Assembly (NCBI GenBank): GCA_004000515.1
Contig: CP034537.1
Span: 2,232,001 to 2,296,000, forward strand
Direction of reading: 5' to 3'
DNA from: Pseudomonas poae
GTDB lineage: Bacteria; Pseudomonadota; Gammaproteobacteria; Pseudomonadales; Pseudomonadaceae
DNA length: 64,000 nt
A program made the position numbers and the translations under genes. This document shows positions 40,189 through 48,484 of this stretch, one piece after another; position 1 is the stretch's first letter; every line of letters starts with the position of its first letter. Below the pieces are notes generated by a model. That model saw nothing but the letters and a program-made list of their open reading frames with translations, was not told the origin of the DNA and did not search any database.

Positions 40189-40779
40189 ATGGACGACGCA
40201 GGACGGTTTGCTTTTTACGAGAAAATCTATTTTTACGAGCTTGAGCGCAAAGAAAAACTCATCTCCAGACTCAATCTCCCCCTTGCGATACTAGGCGTAC
40301 TACTCTCATTTCTCTCCTACATGCTGGGCAAAGCACCAAGCTCAGAGGACGGTTTTGCTGGCGTCGCATTTTGGATTTTGTACCTGTGCGCCGTTCTGTG
40401 CCTGCTTTGTGGCGCATACTACTTTCGTTCTTCATGGCAACTGCGTGACTTCGACAGGGGGATGCCCACGTTGGCCGAGCTGGAGAGGTACAGAGCAGAG
40501 GCAACGGCTCATTTCGCAGTTCATGGAGAAAATGACGATGACGCAGAAACCTACTTCAAGGCGATCATTCTGAGCTACTACATTGAGGGGGCAACCGTTA
40601 ACACGGTGAACAACGATAAACGCGGTGCGAAACTCGTTTCGTTATCGAATTACGTAACCCTCACCATGATTCTCTCGGTGTTGTCATTCGTTCCGTTCTA
40701 CACCCACCAGCAGGAGCTTACCAAGCATGAGCAATCAAAAGCCGCCGCCGCCTCCCCCCCCGCCAATGCGCTTCGTTAA
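40189..40779 (+). CDS. Three-helix membrane protein, SLATT-like architecture
   Basis: A 196-residue protein starting at ATG 40189 after AGAAGGAAGG. An N-terminal amphipathic helix (FYEKIYFYELERKEKLISRL) leads into two membrane helices (LPLAILGVLLSFLSYML and GVAFWILYLCAVLCLLCGAYYF). A charged cytosolic part of about 80 residues follows, then a third helix (LTMILSVLSFVPFY). The layout recalls pore-type effectors that accompany sensor proteins, but I cannot assign a family. Its 3' end overlaps the proline-rich gene by 53 bp. Confidence 0.65.
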   Translation: MDDAGRFAFYEKIYFYELERKEKLISRLNLPLAILGVLLSFLSYMLGKAPSSEDGFAGVAFWILYLCAVLCLLCGAYYFRSSWQLRDFDRGMPTLAELERYRAEATAHFAVHGENDDDAETYFKAIILSYYIEGATVNTVNNDKRGAKLVSLSNYVTLTMILSVLSFVPFYTHQQELTKHEQSKAAAASPPANALR

Positions 40780-40918
40780 AGATCACGGAAAAGACCTTCC
40801 GAAATCTCCGCCACCGCCTCCGCCGCCCAAAAATGATCCACAGGACGCAGACATGATCTGCCTGTCGTCCTCAATCATTGGAGAGAAAACGGAAGCCCGA
40901 TCCCATGCGAGTTACTGA
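40727..40918 (+). CDS. Proline-rich microprotein overlapping the membrane protein gene
   Basis: A 63-residue frame beginning ATG at 40727, 10 bp after GGAG, in the +1 frame relative to the upstream gene. It has two runs of eight and seven prolines (KPPPPPPPPMRF, KSPPPPPPPKND) around a short basic segment. Polyproline runs stall ribosomes without EF-P. Alternatively it is the true C-terminus of the upstream protein joined by a frameshift at the C-run (eight C near 40,756). Confidence 0.45.
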   Translation: MSNQKPPPPPPPPMRFVKDHGKDLPKSPPPPPPPKNDPQDADMICLSSSIIGEKTEARSHASY

Positions 40919-40921
40919 TCA

Positions 40922-41179
40922 ATGAAGCTCGTTGGGCTGATCCGTCACGGCAAGAGCGCTGCGAATCCCGGCGTAGCCAGCTTGGATCACGCGACCATTC
41001 CTCTTACGCTAAAGGGGGTTGAACAGGCGCACTTGGTGGCTCGTTCTTCCACCAGCGTTCCTGCTCTGATCGTCGCCTCTCCGTTTTCTCGGGCTCAATT
41101 GACAGCTATGGCTGCCGAGTTCGGCCCTGGCTTAAAGTGCCGTAAACCAGCAGATACAACACCACTGCCTTGGCCGTAG
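40922..41179 (+). pseudogene. Truncated histidine phosphatase
   Basis: The N-terminal 70 residues of a phosphoglycerate-mutase-like enzyme: GLIRHGKSAANPG with the catalytic RHG, LTLKGVEQAHLVA, and LIVASPFSRAQLTA. The sequence then loses similarity (GLKCRKPADTTPLPWP, stop), so about half of the domain, including the second catalytic His, is missing. I take it as a decayed remnant. Confidence 0.65.
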
Positions 41180-41337
41180 CCGAGGCAGATTAATCGTCAA
41201 AATGTAGCTTGCCTGCGACCGTAATGGCTTCCCGCTGACCGTCATGCTGTCTCCAGGTGCAAGCTGGCGAACAGCTTTAAAGCCATATTTGCACGAGCTG
41301 CAATGCTTGCAAGCTGACTATTTTGACGAAGTCTAGC

Positions 41338-41851
41338 TTAAGAAGGTTTCCAGCGATCTACCTCGCAGCTCGGCCCTGTAGCGGTGGGTATGGAGATCAA
41401 CTCAATCAACGAGCCCCATGGCGCTCGGACGTAGTGCATAGAGTTGCCTGTCCCTTTTTCGATACCAAAAAGTGCGTTTGGCCCGCGAAGCTGAGTACCT
41501 CCAGCAGCCAAGACACGATTGAGCACTGAGCCCAGTTCATCACAATAGACGGCGAAGTGCTGGAGCCCCTAAAGAGCCTATTCCGTCAACGCCCTGCGCC
41601 GCGCCTTCGATCTCGAACAGCTCGATGTTGGCACCGTTCCCAAGACGAATCATGCGGGTTGCCACAATTAATTGCTCTTCTTTCAGGGCAACCGTAGCGG
41701 CAAGCTCTTCAGGGGATCGGCGCGGATGGCTATCGACCACCGTGTCGTAGACGATAGCTGCATCGAAGGCCTCGTGAAAGAACCGGGTTGCTGCCTCGAT
41801 ATCTGGAACCGTGATTCCTATATGATCTATGCCACGTATATTGTTAGACAT
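41338..41851 (-). CDS. VOC-family (glyoxalase-like) protein, frameshifted as assembled
   Basis: A 170-residue vicinal-oxygen-chelate protein: RGIDHIGITVPDIEAATRFF (first metal ligand His) in the first frame, then LQHFAVYCDELGSVLNRVL and MHYVRAPWGSLIELISIP (last ligand Glu) in the second. A C-run of four at 41566-41569 (three expected) separates the frames. It lies 13 bp after the hydrolase gene on the same strand. Substrate unknown. Confidence 0.8.
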
Positions 41852-41864
41852 TACGCATTCCGCC

Positions 41865-42857
41865 CTATGGTCGATCCAAGAAGGAGTTGATCAAAGGGTT
41901 CAACGCAGGAGCGCACTCCTCTGGAACCCAATGGCCACAATCTGGCAACACGTGGGATTCAACATTAGTGGCGTAGCGACGGATGTTCTCAGGCTGCTTA
42001 GCACCGAACCCGCCGTTACCCCCACCGCCAACCGCGAGGACAGGCATTGTCAACTTAGTAGCCACCAGCTCCTCGTTCTGCTTAATCGATTGGGGAAGCG
42101 CACGATAATATTCAAATGCGTGGTGGAAGGTCTGGGGCTTAGAGTATGACCGCACGTAACGGTCTACCAATTCGTCAGTGAACACCGCTTGGTTGCTGGC
42201 ATGATGACGAATGAAATGCGTCAGAAACAATCGCTCGTTTCCTTTGACCATTGCGTCGGCCAACTGACCCGAGGCTGCGAAGAAGCTGTGGTGCCATCCA
42301 GGTGCCTCTCCGGTCGCGACAAAGGCTGGCAGCGAATAAAGAGTGTCGTCAGGAATGGTCGCTTCGATGAACGCAGCCTTCACGATGTCCCCAGGATGGC
42401 GGGCAACCATTGGATAGCTGTTCCAGATACCAATATCGTGGGCAACAAGGTAGAAGGGCTTGTCCGCACTCATCCGCTTGGCAAGCTTGTGCAGATATTC
42501 CGAAACATCCACTCCAGTGTAAGTAGTTTTCGGCGGCGCTGACAGGCCAAGACCTGGCAGGTCGACTGCTACGACCGTATAGCGTTCTGCGAGTTGCGGC
42601 ATGAGGCTATTCCACTCATACCATGTCTGGCCGAAGCCGTGGACAAGCAGCACAAGGGGGCCTTTACCGCCACGTACGAAATGCAGCTTCACACCGTCAA
42701 CAGTCTCGTAGGCGCTGGTAAAACCTTCAGGTATCGGAAACTCTGTATGTTGGGCGCTGACAGCTGAAGGCGGCACAGGATTGGTCTGTGCTGCGTTGGC
42801 CTGAGTTACACCCATAGCGAGCGCAGCAACGGCTAGTGCAATTGCGTGGAGCTTCAT
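41865..42857 (-). CDS. Exported alpha/beta hydrolase, epoxide-hydrolase type
   Basis: About 330 residues with a Sec signal (MKLHAIALAVAALAMGVTQA, cut at ANA-AQ). Oxyanion segment LVHGFGQTWYEW; the nucleophile elbow reads VAHDIG, an Asp as in epoxide hydrolases and dehalogenases rather than Ser; the catalytic His is in LPDCGHWVPEE. ATG at 42857 is 7-8 bp after AAGG and is preferred to GTG 42866. Between the MFS gene and the VOC gene, it suggests periplasmic breakdown of a xenobiotic or signal. Confidence 0.85.
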   Translation of the reverse strand: MKLHAIALAVAALAMGVTQANAAQTNPVPPSAVSAQHTEFPIPEGFTSAYETVDGVKLHFVRGGKGPLVLLVHGFGQTWYEWNSLMPQLAERYTVVAVDLPGLGLSAPPKTTYTGVDVSEYLHKLAKRMSADKPFYLVAHDIGIWNSYPMVARHPGDIVKAAFIEATIPDDTLYSLPAFVATGEAPGWHHSFFAASGQLADAMVKGNERLFLTHFIRHHASNQAVFTDELVDRYVRSYSKPQTFHHAFEYYRALPQSIKQNEELVATKLTMPVLAVGGGGNGGFGAKQPENIRRYATNVESHVLPDCGHWVPEECAPALNPLINSFLDRP

Positions 42858-42893
42858 GTTTTTCACCTTGTGGGACGATAAATGATTGGACGA

Positions 42894-44108
42894 TCAACGA
42901 TCTTGTTGAGCGCGATTACCGGGGGGAAAGGCATAGCGACGTGCTGCCAGTGCTATTACAAAAGCGAGCAGTGCAAGAATGGCGACAGCAGGCGGCAGCA
43001 TTGACGTACCACCTTGCGTAAGGAGTGCCCCGCCAACAGCCCCGCCTGCCGCGATTGCCAGGTTCCACGCAGTTGTTACCATGGCTTGGGCCAAGTCGAC
43101 GCCATCGCCGGCGGCATCTGCTGACGCTGTCTGCATCATGGCGCCCGCGCCGCCAAAGCCCAGGCCCCAGACGACGGCGCCCAGATAGACAGCGACGCCA
43201 TGCTCTCCCGCGATAGTCAAGAGCACAGCGGTCAATGCGAACGAACCGATAGCTGAAAGCACCATAAGGCGGAGCATCCGGTCGACCCAACGCCCGACTA
43301 CCCATATCCCAACAAGCGAACTTATTCCGAACGCCAGCAGGACTAGATCGACTCGCGATTGCGAGGCAGTAGAGAACGGCGCAATGTAGGTATAGAGAAT
43401 GTTGTGGGCAGTCATCCAGGCCAGAATGACAAGTAGAATCGGCAGGACACCCTTGGTTCTGATGACGCCTGTGAGCGAGGGGCGGTTGTCCCCGGTTCGA
43501 CCAGGAGCATCGGGAACTTTGACGATGATCCAAACGATCAACATGACAGCGAGTGCCGATAGAATAAGGAACGACCCACGCCACCCTACTAAGCTCCCAA
43601 GGAACGTACCCAACGGCACACCCAGTGAGAGCGCCAGGGGCACACCTACCATCGCGACCGCCATTGCCGGCCCAGTCTGTTCGGGACGGACTATGATGCG
43701 TGCGTATCCCGCAAGTATTCCCCACGCCAACCCTGCGGCACATCCTGCTATGAATCGTGCGATCAGTACGACACCGATTGACTCAGCCATCGCGGTCAAC
43801 GTGTTGCCGACAACGAAGCAGATGATCGTTGCAAGCAGGACAGGCCTGCGGCGCAAACCTTGAGTCAGACTGGTTAGTGGGATTGCCGCCAACAACGATC
43901 CAAGTGCGTATATCGCGACAAGTTGCCCTGCAATAGCTTCAGATATCTGAAGGCCAGAGGCGATGCTAGGCAACAAACCGGCGGGCAGTGTCTCAGTGAC
44001 GATGCATAGAAAGCCTGCGGCGGCTAGGCCAGCCAGTGCCGCTATGGGTAGTCCGGGGCCCTTAGCAGGAGCCTCATCGGACAGGCTTTGAGATGTGGAG
44101 GGCTGCAT
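42894..44108 (-). CDS. MFS transporter, DHA1/AraJ type
   Basis: A 404-residue 12-helix exporter (PIAALAGLAAAGFLCIVTETLP with the usual motif region, QGLRRRPVLLATIICFVVGN between helices 2 and 3, MVTTAWNLAIAAGGAVGGAL late). DHA1 members usually export small drugs or sugars. It is the first gene of a minus-strand group with the hydrolase and VOC genes and is divergent from a TetR gene, which probably represses it. Confidence 0.88.
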   Translation of the reverse strand: MQPSTSQSLSDEAPAKGPGLPIAALAGLAAAGFLCIVTETLPAGLLPSIASGLQISEAIAGQLVAIYALGSLLAAIPLTSLTQGLRRRPVLLATIICFVVGNTLTAMAESIGVVLIARFIAGCAAGLAWGILAGYARIIVRPEQTGPAMAVAMVGVPLALSLGVPLGTFLGSLVGWRGSFLILSALAVMLIVWIIVKVPDAPGRTGDNRPSLTGVIRTKGVLPILLVILAWMTAHNILYTYIAPFSTASQSRVDLVLLAFGISSLVGIWVVGRWVDRMLRLMVLSAIGSFALTAVLLTIAGEHGVAVYLGAVVWGLGFGGAGAMMQTASADAAGDGVDLAQAMVTTAWNLAIAAGGAVGGALLTQGGTSMLPPAVAILALLAFVIALAARRYAFPPGNRAQQDR

Positions 44109-44223
44109 AATTTTCCTCGCGATTGGCGTACTGGCTGCCGTGCAGAGCGCAACCTGACAGCATGGATATTTACGTTAACAACCACTATAGTATTCATAAA
44201 TCCCAAAGTAAACGGATTATGTA

Positions 44224-44836
44224 ATGTCCATTAACGTAAATAAGCGATCCCGTGGGCGACCGCGCCAATTTGTCCTAGCAGACGCCATCCAGGTCGGGCA
44301 GCATCTGTTCCACGAGTACGGGTATGAGAACGTCAGCGTCGCAGCGCTGACCGAAGCGATAGGGATTACTGCGCCGAGTTTCTATACGGCCTTTGGCAGC
44401 AAGGGTGCGTTTTTCAACGATGCGTTGAAGCACTACTCCGCGACTGTCGTGCCACTTGACACTTTCTTGATCCCAGACAAACCGCCGCAGACTGTACTGA
44501 GGGGAGATGCTTAGGGCTGCGGCGCATGCATACGCCGCTCATCCGAACCGCCGAGGTTGTTTTATTCTGGAGCATGCGAAGGCCGGAACCACTGAGTCGG
44601 GAATAGCTGCTAAGCAAATCGCAGACGAGAATCGTGCAAAAGTGATGGCGTTTCTCGAAGCATCTGGCATCTCCGCTGCTAGCCACGTCGTAGACTATGT
44701 CTCCGTGACTATGCTTGGCCTGTCGGCTGCGGCGAAGGAGGGTTGGGAGGAAGATAGGCTGATTGCAGTTGTGAAGACCGCCGTAGTAGGCCTCAACCAA
44801 CTAATAGCCAGGGCAAAGGATATAAAGTGTCGCTAG
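44224..44836 (+). CDS. TetR-family regulator, frameshifted as assembled
   Basis: A 203-residue regulator: RGRPRQFVLADAIQVGQHLF and the HTH NVSVAALTEAIGITAPSFYT in the first frame, then LRAAAHAYAAHPNRRGCFIL and the ligand domain in the second. A G-run of four at 44501-44504 (three expected) separates the frames. Divergent from the MFS-hydrolase-VOC group; the 115-bp gap should hold its operator, which I could not define. Confidence 0.85.
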
Positions 44837-45150
44837 CAGGGATTCACTACCCAGATACCGATGCGTTTTTTGGTGACACGGGCATCACTGACGCGACCGA
44901 GCAGCTCAGGAAGCGCGGCTGGCTCGTCGAGGACAATAAGGTCTTCATGGCTGGCTACTACAGATCCGCAGCAGACATGGTCGTGAAGTGGGCGTTGAGC
45001 GATTCACTACACTGCAATGTAGAAGTCGCGGAATGGTTCCCTTCCCCTGAGGCGCGAAGTCGGCTGCTCGAGCTACTGAATATTGGCAAGCCCAAGCTTT
45101 GGGAGCTGAGCAGGCTGCAAAAAGTGGAAGCTTGGCTAAGCTCGCAATAG
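44827..45150 (+). CDS. Hypothetical small protein
   Basis: A 107-residue frame from GTG 44827, overlapping the TetR stop by 10 bp. It reads MSLAGIHYPDTDAFFGDTGI, then VVKWALSDSLHCNVEVAEWF and a helical end KLWELSRLQKVEAWLSSQ. Not recognised; the weak start lowers confidence. Confidence 0.45.
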   Translation: MSLAGIHYPDTDAFFGDTGITDATEQLRKRGWLVEDNKVFMAGYYRSAADMVVKWALSDSLHCNVEVAEWFPSPEARSRLLELLNIGKPKLWELSRLQKVEAWLSSQ

Positions 45151-45198
45151 GTGATGACGTCAGGTTGGTCAGGAAGACAGCCGTGTAATACGTGCTGA

Positions 45199-45747
45199 AT
45201 GAGAGCAATGGATATGCGCAAGAAGTCCCAGTCATGGTTTGTCCCGCTCCTGATTCTTTTTGCCGTCCTGTGGGCAATGGGGAAGAAAGACTCGCCTCCT
45301 GCCCCGGTACAACCAAGCACCCTGAACACGCCGAGTACGCTAGCGGGGATTTCTCCGACTCCGTCCTCGGCGCCGGCCCCTGTCTCTGCGACTGAGCACT
45401 TTGTAAGTGCTGATAATCTCAATGTCCGGGATCAACCAGGCGGTAAGGTCGTCTCGAAGCTGAAGCGTGGGGAAAAGGTTCAGGTTTTCGAGACCCGGAA
45501 TGAATGGGCGCGCATCAGCACTGATAGTCAGTCTTCCCAATGGCTTTCGTTGAAAAGCCTGTGCAGCGGGTCGGGCTGCTACGTCGTTTCGAAACCCAAA
45601 CCAGTGACTCAGCCAGTACAGCCTGCTCGCCAGCAGATTCCTGCGTACGGCTCGGCCTGTCCTTGTTCATCGGGCAATGTGTGCATCGGGCCTCGCGGTG
45701 GTCGGTACTGCATTACATCAGGAGGTAACAAGCGCTACGGTGTTTGA
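45199..45747 (+). CDS. Membrane-anchored SH3-domain protein with GPRGGRY tail
   Basis: A 182-residue protein: N-terminal membrane anchor (WFVPLLILFAVLWAMG), a Pro/Thr/Ser linker, a bacterial SH3 domain (SADNLNVRDQPGGKVVSKLK, then WARISTDSQSSQWLS) and a cysteine-rich C-terminus ending CIGPRGGRYCITSGGNKRYG. The tail resembles the short 'PBCV basic adaptor' repeat (GxxGGxYY...GxKxY). ATG at 45199, 45208 and 45214 are all possible starts. Possible role: binding to cell wall or an extracellular partner. Confidence 0.65.
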   Translation: MRAMDMRKKSQSWFVPLLILFAVLWAMGKKDSPPAPVQPSTLNTPSTLAGISPTPSSAPAPVSATEHFVSADNLNVRDQPGGKVVSKLKRGEKVQVFETRNEWARISTDSQSSQWLSLKSLCSGSGCYVVSKPKPVTQPVQPARQQIPAYGSACPCSSGNVCIGPRGGRYCITSGGNKRYGV

Positions 45748-45758
45748 GCAAGTAACTG

Positions 45759-45905
45759 ATGACATCTTACGGGGGATTGCAATTTCTCGGGCGCTTTGAA
45801 GACGTGAAGACCGGTAGACGAGTCCATCTCGTGACGTTAGGTTTGGCTGCTGATAGCCAAGTTGTTGGCTATCAAATCCAGCAATTTTACAGAGGTGAGT
45901 GTTGA
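45759..45905 (+). CDS. 48-residue protein coupled to the DUF2971 gene
   Basis: A short frame from ATG 45759 to a TGA at 45903-45905: MTSYGGLQFLGRFEDVKTGR, then VHLVTLGLAADSQVVGYQIQ, QFYRGEC. The composition is protein-like (balanced, alternating strand pattern), and it overlaps the start of the next gene by 7 bp, as in coupled genes. The ribosome site is weak. Too short for most gene finders; unrecognised. Confidence 0.4.
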   Translation: MTSYGGLQFLGRFEDVKTGRRVHLVTLGLAADSQVVGYQIQQFYRGEC

Positions 45906-46630
45906 AGATTGTATTTAACGAAACTATCGATCCGGACGAGTCCTTATGGCGCTATTTGAGACCTGATCGCTTCTTAGAACTGATGGATCAGGGATATCTC
46001 TATTTCGCATCTGCCCGACAATTTCAAGATCCCTTTGAAGGCGCCACTGCAGTGCTACCGCCCGGAGCATCGCCTGACCCCCGTTTTTTACCGCAAGATG
46101 AACACGGTGAAAGAGCCTTCGAGGAATTGCGTCGTCTAACGAAAATTTGCTGCTGGCACCGAGCGACTTATGAAAGCGATGCGATGTGGCAGTTGTATGC
46201 CGCAGCATGGAAAGGGGTCGCCATTCGGACAAGCCCCGCCAGGTTGGTCGAGGCAATTAAACCCTTTAAGCTGAGGGAGGATTACGCAGATGAAACACTA
46301 TGGGGAGGTAATGTTCGGTATCTCGATCTGTTAAAGGAGAGGCTAAAGGTAAGCATGCTTGAACGCTTCATGTACAAACATAAGGCATTCTCTTGGGAGC
46401 AGGAATTTCGTTTGATGATATCACTTCGGTTAGCGGAGGAGTTTGGTGTGAAGGTTCCAGAGTCTGGAATTAGGGTGGCCGTAGACCTTCGGTTGCTCAT
46501 AGACCGAATTTATCTTGGCCCCGAACTATCTGTCGATGACGCTCACGCTATCCGTTTAGCTGCAGAGTCTGCCGGGCTTGGCGATAGAGTCAGGGTGTCA
46601 AGCATGTTGGGAATTCCTAGATATACGTGA
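45899..46630 (+). CDS. DUF2971 family protein
   Basis: A 243-residue protein from GTG 45899 after AGAGGTGA. The N-terminal pattern LWRYLRPDRFLELMDQGYLY, FASARQFQDPFEGA defines DUF2971, with CCWHRATYESDAMWQLYA and AIRTSPARLVEAI in the middle. The family is common in mobile and defence-rich regions, but its role is unknown. Confidence 0.8.
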   Translation: MLKIVFNETIDPDESLWRYLRPDRFLELMDQGYLYFASARQFQDPFEGATAVLPPGASPDPRFLPQDEHGERAFEELRRLTKICCWHRATYESDAMWQLYAAAWKGVAIRTSPARLVEAIKPFKLREDYADETLWGGNVRYLDLLKERLKVSMLERFMYKHKAFSWEQEFRLMISLRLAEEFGVKVPESGIRVAVDLRLLIDRIYLGPELSVDDAHAIRLAAESAGLGDRVRVSSMLGIPRYT

Positions 46631-46827
46631 GGTAGACAATCACTAGGTGCGATTTTCCTCAAATCTGGATTGACGCATCAAGTCGTTGGTTAGGCCCTGC
46701 TGCCGCATCGCGGCAGTAGAAACTATGCTGGCATGAACCTGTAAGAACCATCCTCGCTTTGGCGCGGATCAAAACCGCTGGTGAGAGTCTCGCGCCTGCT
46801 TTTTTGGACACCGCCGCCGAATCCTAT

Positions 46828-47319
46828 TTATGTGCCCGAATCCTCAGTCAGAATCCGCTTCCAATGACGATTGACGAGGCTAGGCGACAAGCCCAACTCT
46901 TGGGCGATCTGCGCCTGTGTCATGCCGGTTGCTTTGAGCCTCCTGACGGCGTCGAGGCTTTCAGGGTTCTGAGGCTTTCCGCGTGTACGCTGAATCAGAG
47001 CCCCATCGGCAAATTGCTCTGCTAATAGCTCCATGCCCCCATTAGCTTCAAACGCTCGAAGCTGCTCTTGTGCTTTTTTCATGAGGTCAGGATATGGCGT
47101 CCCCAGCCGTGCGGACATGCACAAAGCCAACAAGGCGAGCGGATCCATCCCAAGTGCTTCAGCTAGGCTGTCGAATTTCTCAAGCGTGATGCTGGTTTCA
47201 CCGCGCTCCAGAGCGCTGATCTTAGACTTGGCGCTGGCATCCGAAAGCTTCTCATACCGGATGCGTTTGTTCAGGCGTAGAGCCCTGAGGGTACCTGCTA
47301 AGGCGATTTTGAGATGCAT
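46828..47319 (-). CDS. Double-HTH regulator, paralogue 2
   Basis: A 163-residue paralogue of the regulator at 39,573: LRALRLNKRIRYEKLSDASA, ETSITLEKFDSLAEALGMDP, then the C-terminal HTH GMTQAQIAQELGLSPSLVNR. It points toward paralogue 1, enclosing about 7 kb of accessory genes. Its upstream DNA carries the same two-block element, so the two may cross-regulate. Divergent from the DUF6957-like gene. Confidence 0.75.
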   Translation of the reverse strand: MHLKIALAGTLRALRLNKRIRYEKLSDASAKSKISALERGETSITLEKFDSLAEALGMDPLALLALCMSARLGTPYPDLMKKAQEQLRAFEANGGMELLAEQFADGALIQRTRGKPQNPESLDAVRRLKATGMTQAQIAQELGLSPSLVNRHWKRILTEDSGT

Positions 47320-47326
47320 GGCTTGA

Positions 47327-47370
47327 CCAAAAGTCAGGATATAGCCATACCAATGGGTTTCCGATAAACA
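47327..47370 (-). promoter_or_regulatory. Shared upstream element of the HTH paralogues, copy 2
   Basis: On the minus strand TGTTTATCGGAA (47370-47359), 11 bases, then a 21-bp block (47347-47327) starting TGGCTATATCC and ending TTTTGG, 7 bp before the start codon. It differs from copy 1 at three positions in the second block and none in the first. Confidence 0.7.
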
Positions 47371-47496
47371 TCAATATGAGGTATTATTGTAAATATCGGA
47401 GCGGCTCCAATCCCTCTCTCCAGGCCTGACGCCAACAGGGGGGAGCTGACAGCGACCACGGCCTGACAATTTATGATAAATCCTAAGGGTGAAGAG

Positions 47497-47898
47497 ATGG
47501 ACGTGGATAGTCCCATTCAAGACGGTCTGTTGGGCGTTCCTGGTGTCAGCCTAATGGGCGCGGAGCTTTGTCTTGATGACGCCCTGCAGGCGGCGAGAAA
47601 GCACTACAAGCACCTTCCATTATGCGTCGTCGAAGAGTGGATCATCCTGGATGCCATGGTCACCGACGATGAGCGAGCGAAAGTAATCGCTGCAGGCTGC
47701 CAGCCAATGTTCCTGTTTGCTCACAAAGTTGTGCATGACGAGCAGAGGCGATTTGAGCCCGGTGATTGGGTGAGGTCGAGCATGGGGACTGCGTTCAAAG
47801 ACGAATTTATGTTCGCGACCCGAAATACAGTTTACGTTCTGATCGGGCCGGGCCATCGCAAGTCTTCCTCCATAGAAGCGATATTTTCCCTTTTCTGA
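47497..47898 (+). CDS. DUF6957-like protein
   Basis: About 133 residues from ATG 47497, 7 bp after AAGGG (an upstream ATG at 47473 is less well placed). Pattern GVPGVSLMGAELCLDDALQA, YKHLPLCVVEEWIILDAMVT, FLFAHKVVHDEQRRFEPGDW, VRSSM, ATRNTVYVLIG. I recognise this as the DUF6957 type found in Pseudomonas accessory regions; role unknown. First of three plus-strand genes in a row. Confidence 0.65.
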   Translation: MDVDSPIQDGLLGVPGVSLMGAELCLDDALQAARKHYKHLPLCVVEEWIILDAMVTDDERAKVIAAGCQPMFLFAHKVVHDEQRRFEPGDWVRSSMGTAFKDEFMFATRNTVYVLIGPGHRKSSSIEAIFSLF

Positions 47899-47950
47899 TT
47901 ACCAACCGTTCTGCTGGGCAACTGACGTGTTCCAGCAGGTGAGGCGACAC

Positions 47951-48397
47951 ATGTTCAGAACCATTAATAGCGACCTCATAGGCGTACCAGGATTGTTCGG
48001 TGAGGGCGTGTCCCATTGGCGCGGAGTATCAAGGCTGCTCCGGACGCCGTGGTATCACGTCACCCTCAGCGTCGAAAACGATGGAAGGCACAGCGAGTGC
48101 GCGCTGATGATTGACGACACGCGCCAGCTTCAAGAAATTTTGATGATCCAAGGCTCTGATTTAGGTATCGCCGACATCATGGCTGTGACGCCGTCCTGGA
48201 TGAATAAGACTGGTAGTTGGCAGATGGAGCGATTGACCAGATTAAGCGTAGGTGAGGACAGAGTTGGCTCTGAGGTTTGTGTCCTGGAGGTGGGTGATGG
48301 CGAGGTTTATCACACCTCGCACCAACCAGATTTCCAGATCGAAGCGCTGGCAAACGTAAGGCCCGTCTTCCTTTTAAGCATGATTCGATCAGCCTGA
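47951..48397 (+). CDS. Hypothetical protein with GVPG segment
   Basis: About 148 residues from ATG 47951 after GGTGAGG. It opens MFRTINSDLIGVPGLFGEGV, echoing the GVPG segment of the preceding DUF6957-like protein, then HVTLSVENDGRHSECALMID. A soluble mixed protein with no recognised domain. The 52-bp gap to the preceding gene suggests an operon. Confidence 0.55.
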   Translation: MFRTINSDLIGVPGLFGEGVSHWRGVSRLLRTPWYHVTLSVENDGRHSECALMIDDTRQLQEILMIQGSDLGIADIMAVTPSWMNKTGSWQMERLTRLSVGEDRVGSEVCVLEVGDGEVYHTSHQPDFQIEALANVRPVFLLSMIRSA

Positions 48398-48484
48398 AAG
48401 TTACCATTAACCTCCCACGATACCAGCGCTCCTGGTCACGTGTGCAATTCTTGATAACCACCTACAGACTGCAACCGGAGCCCA

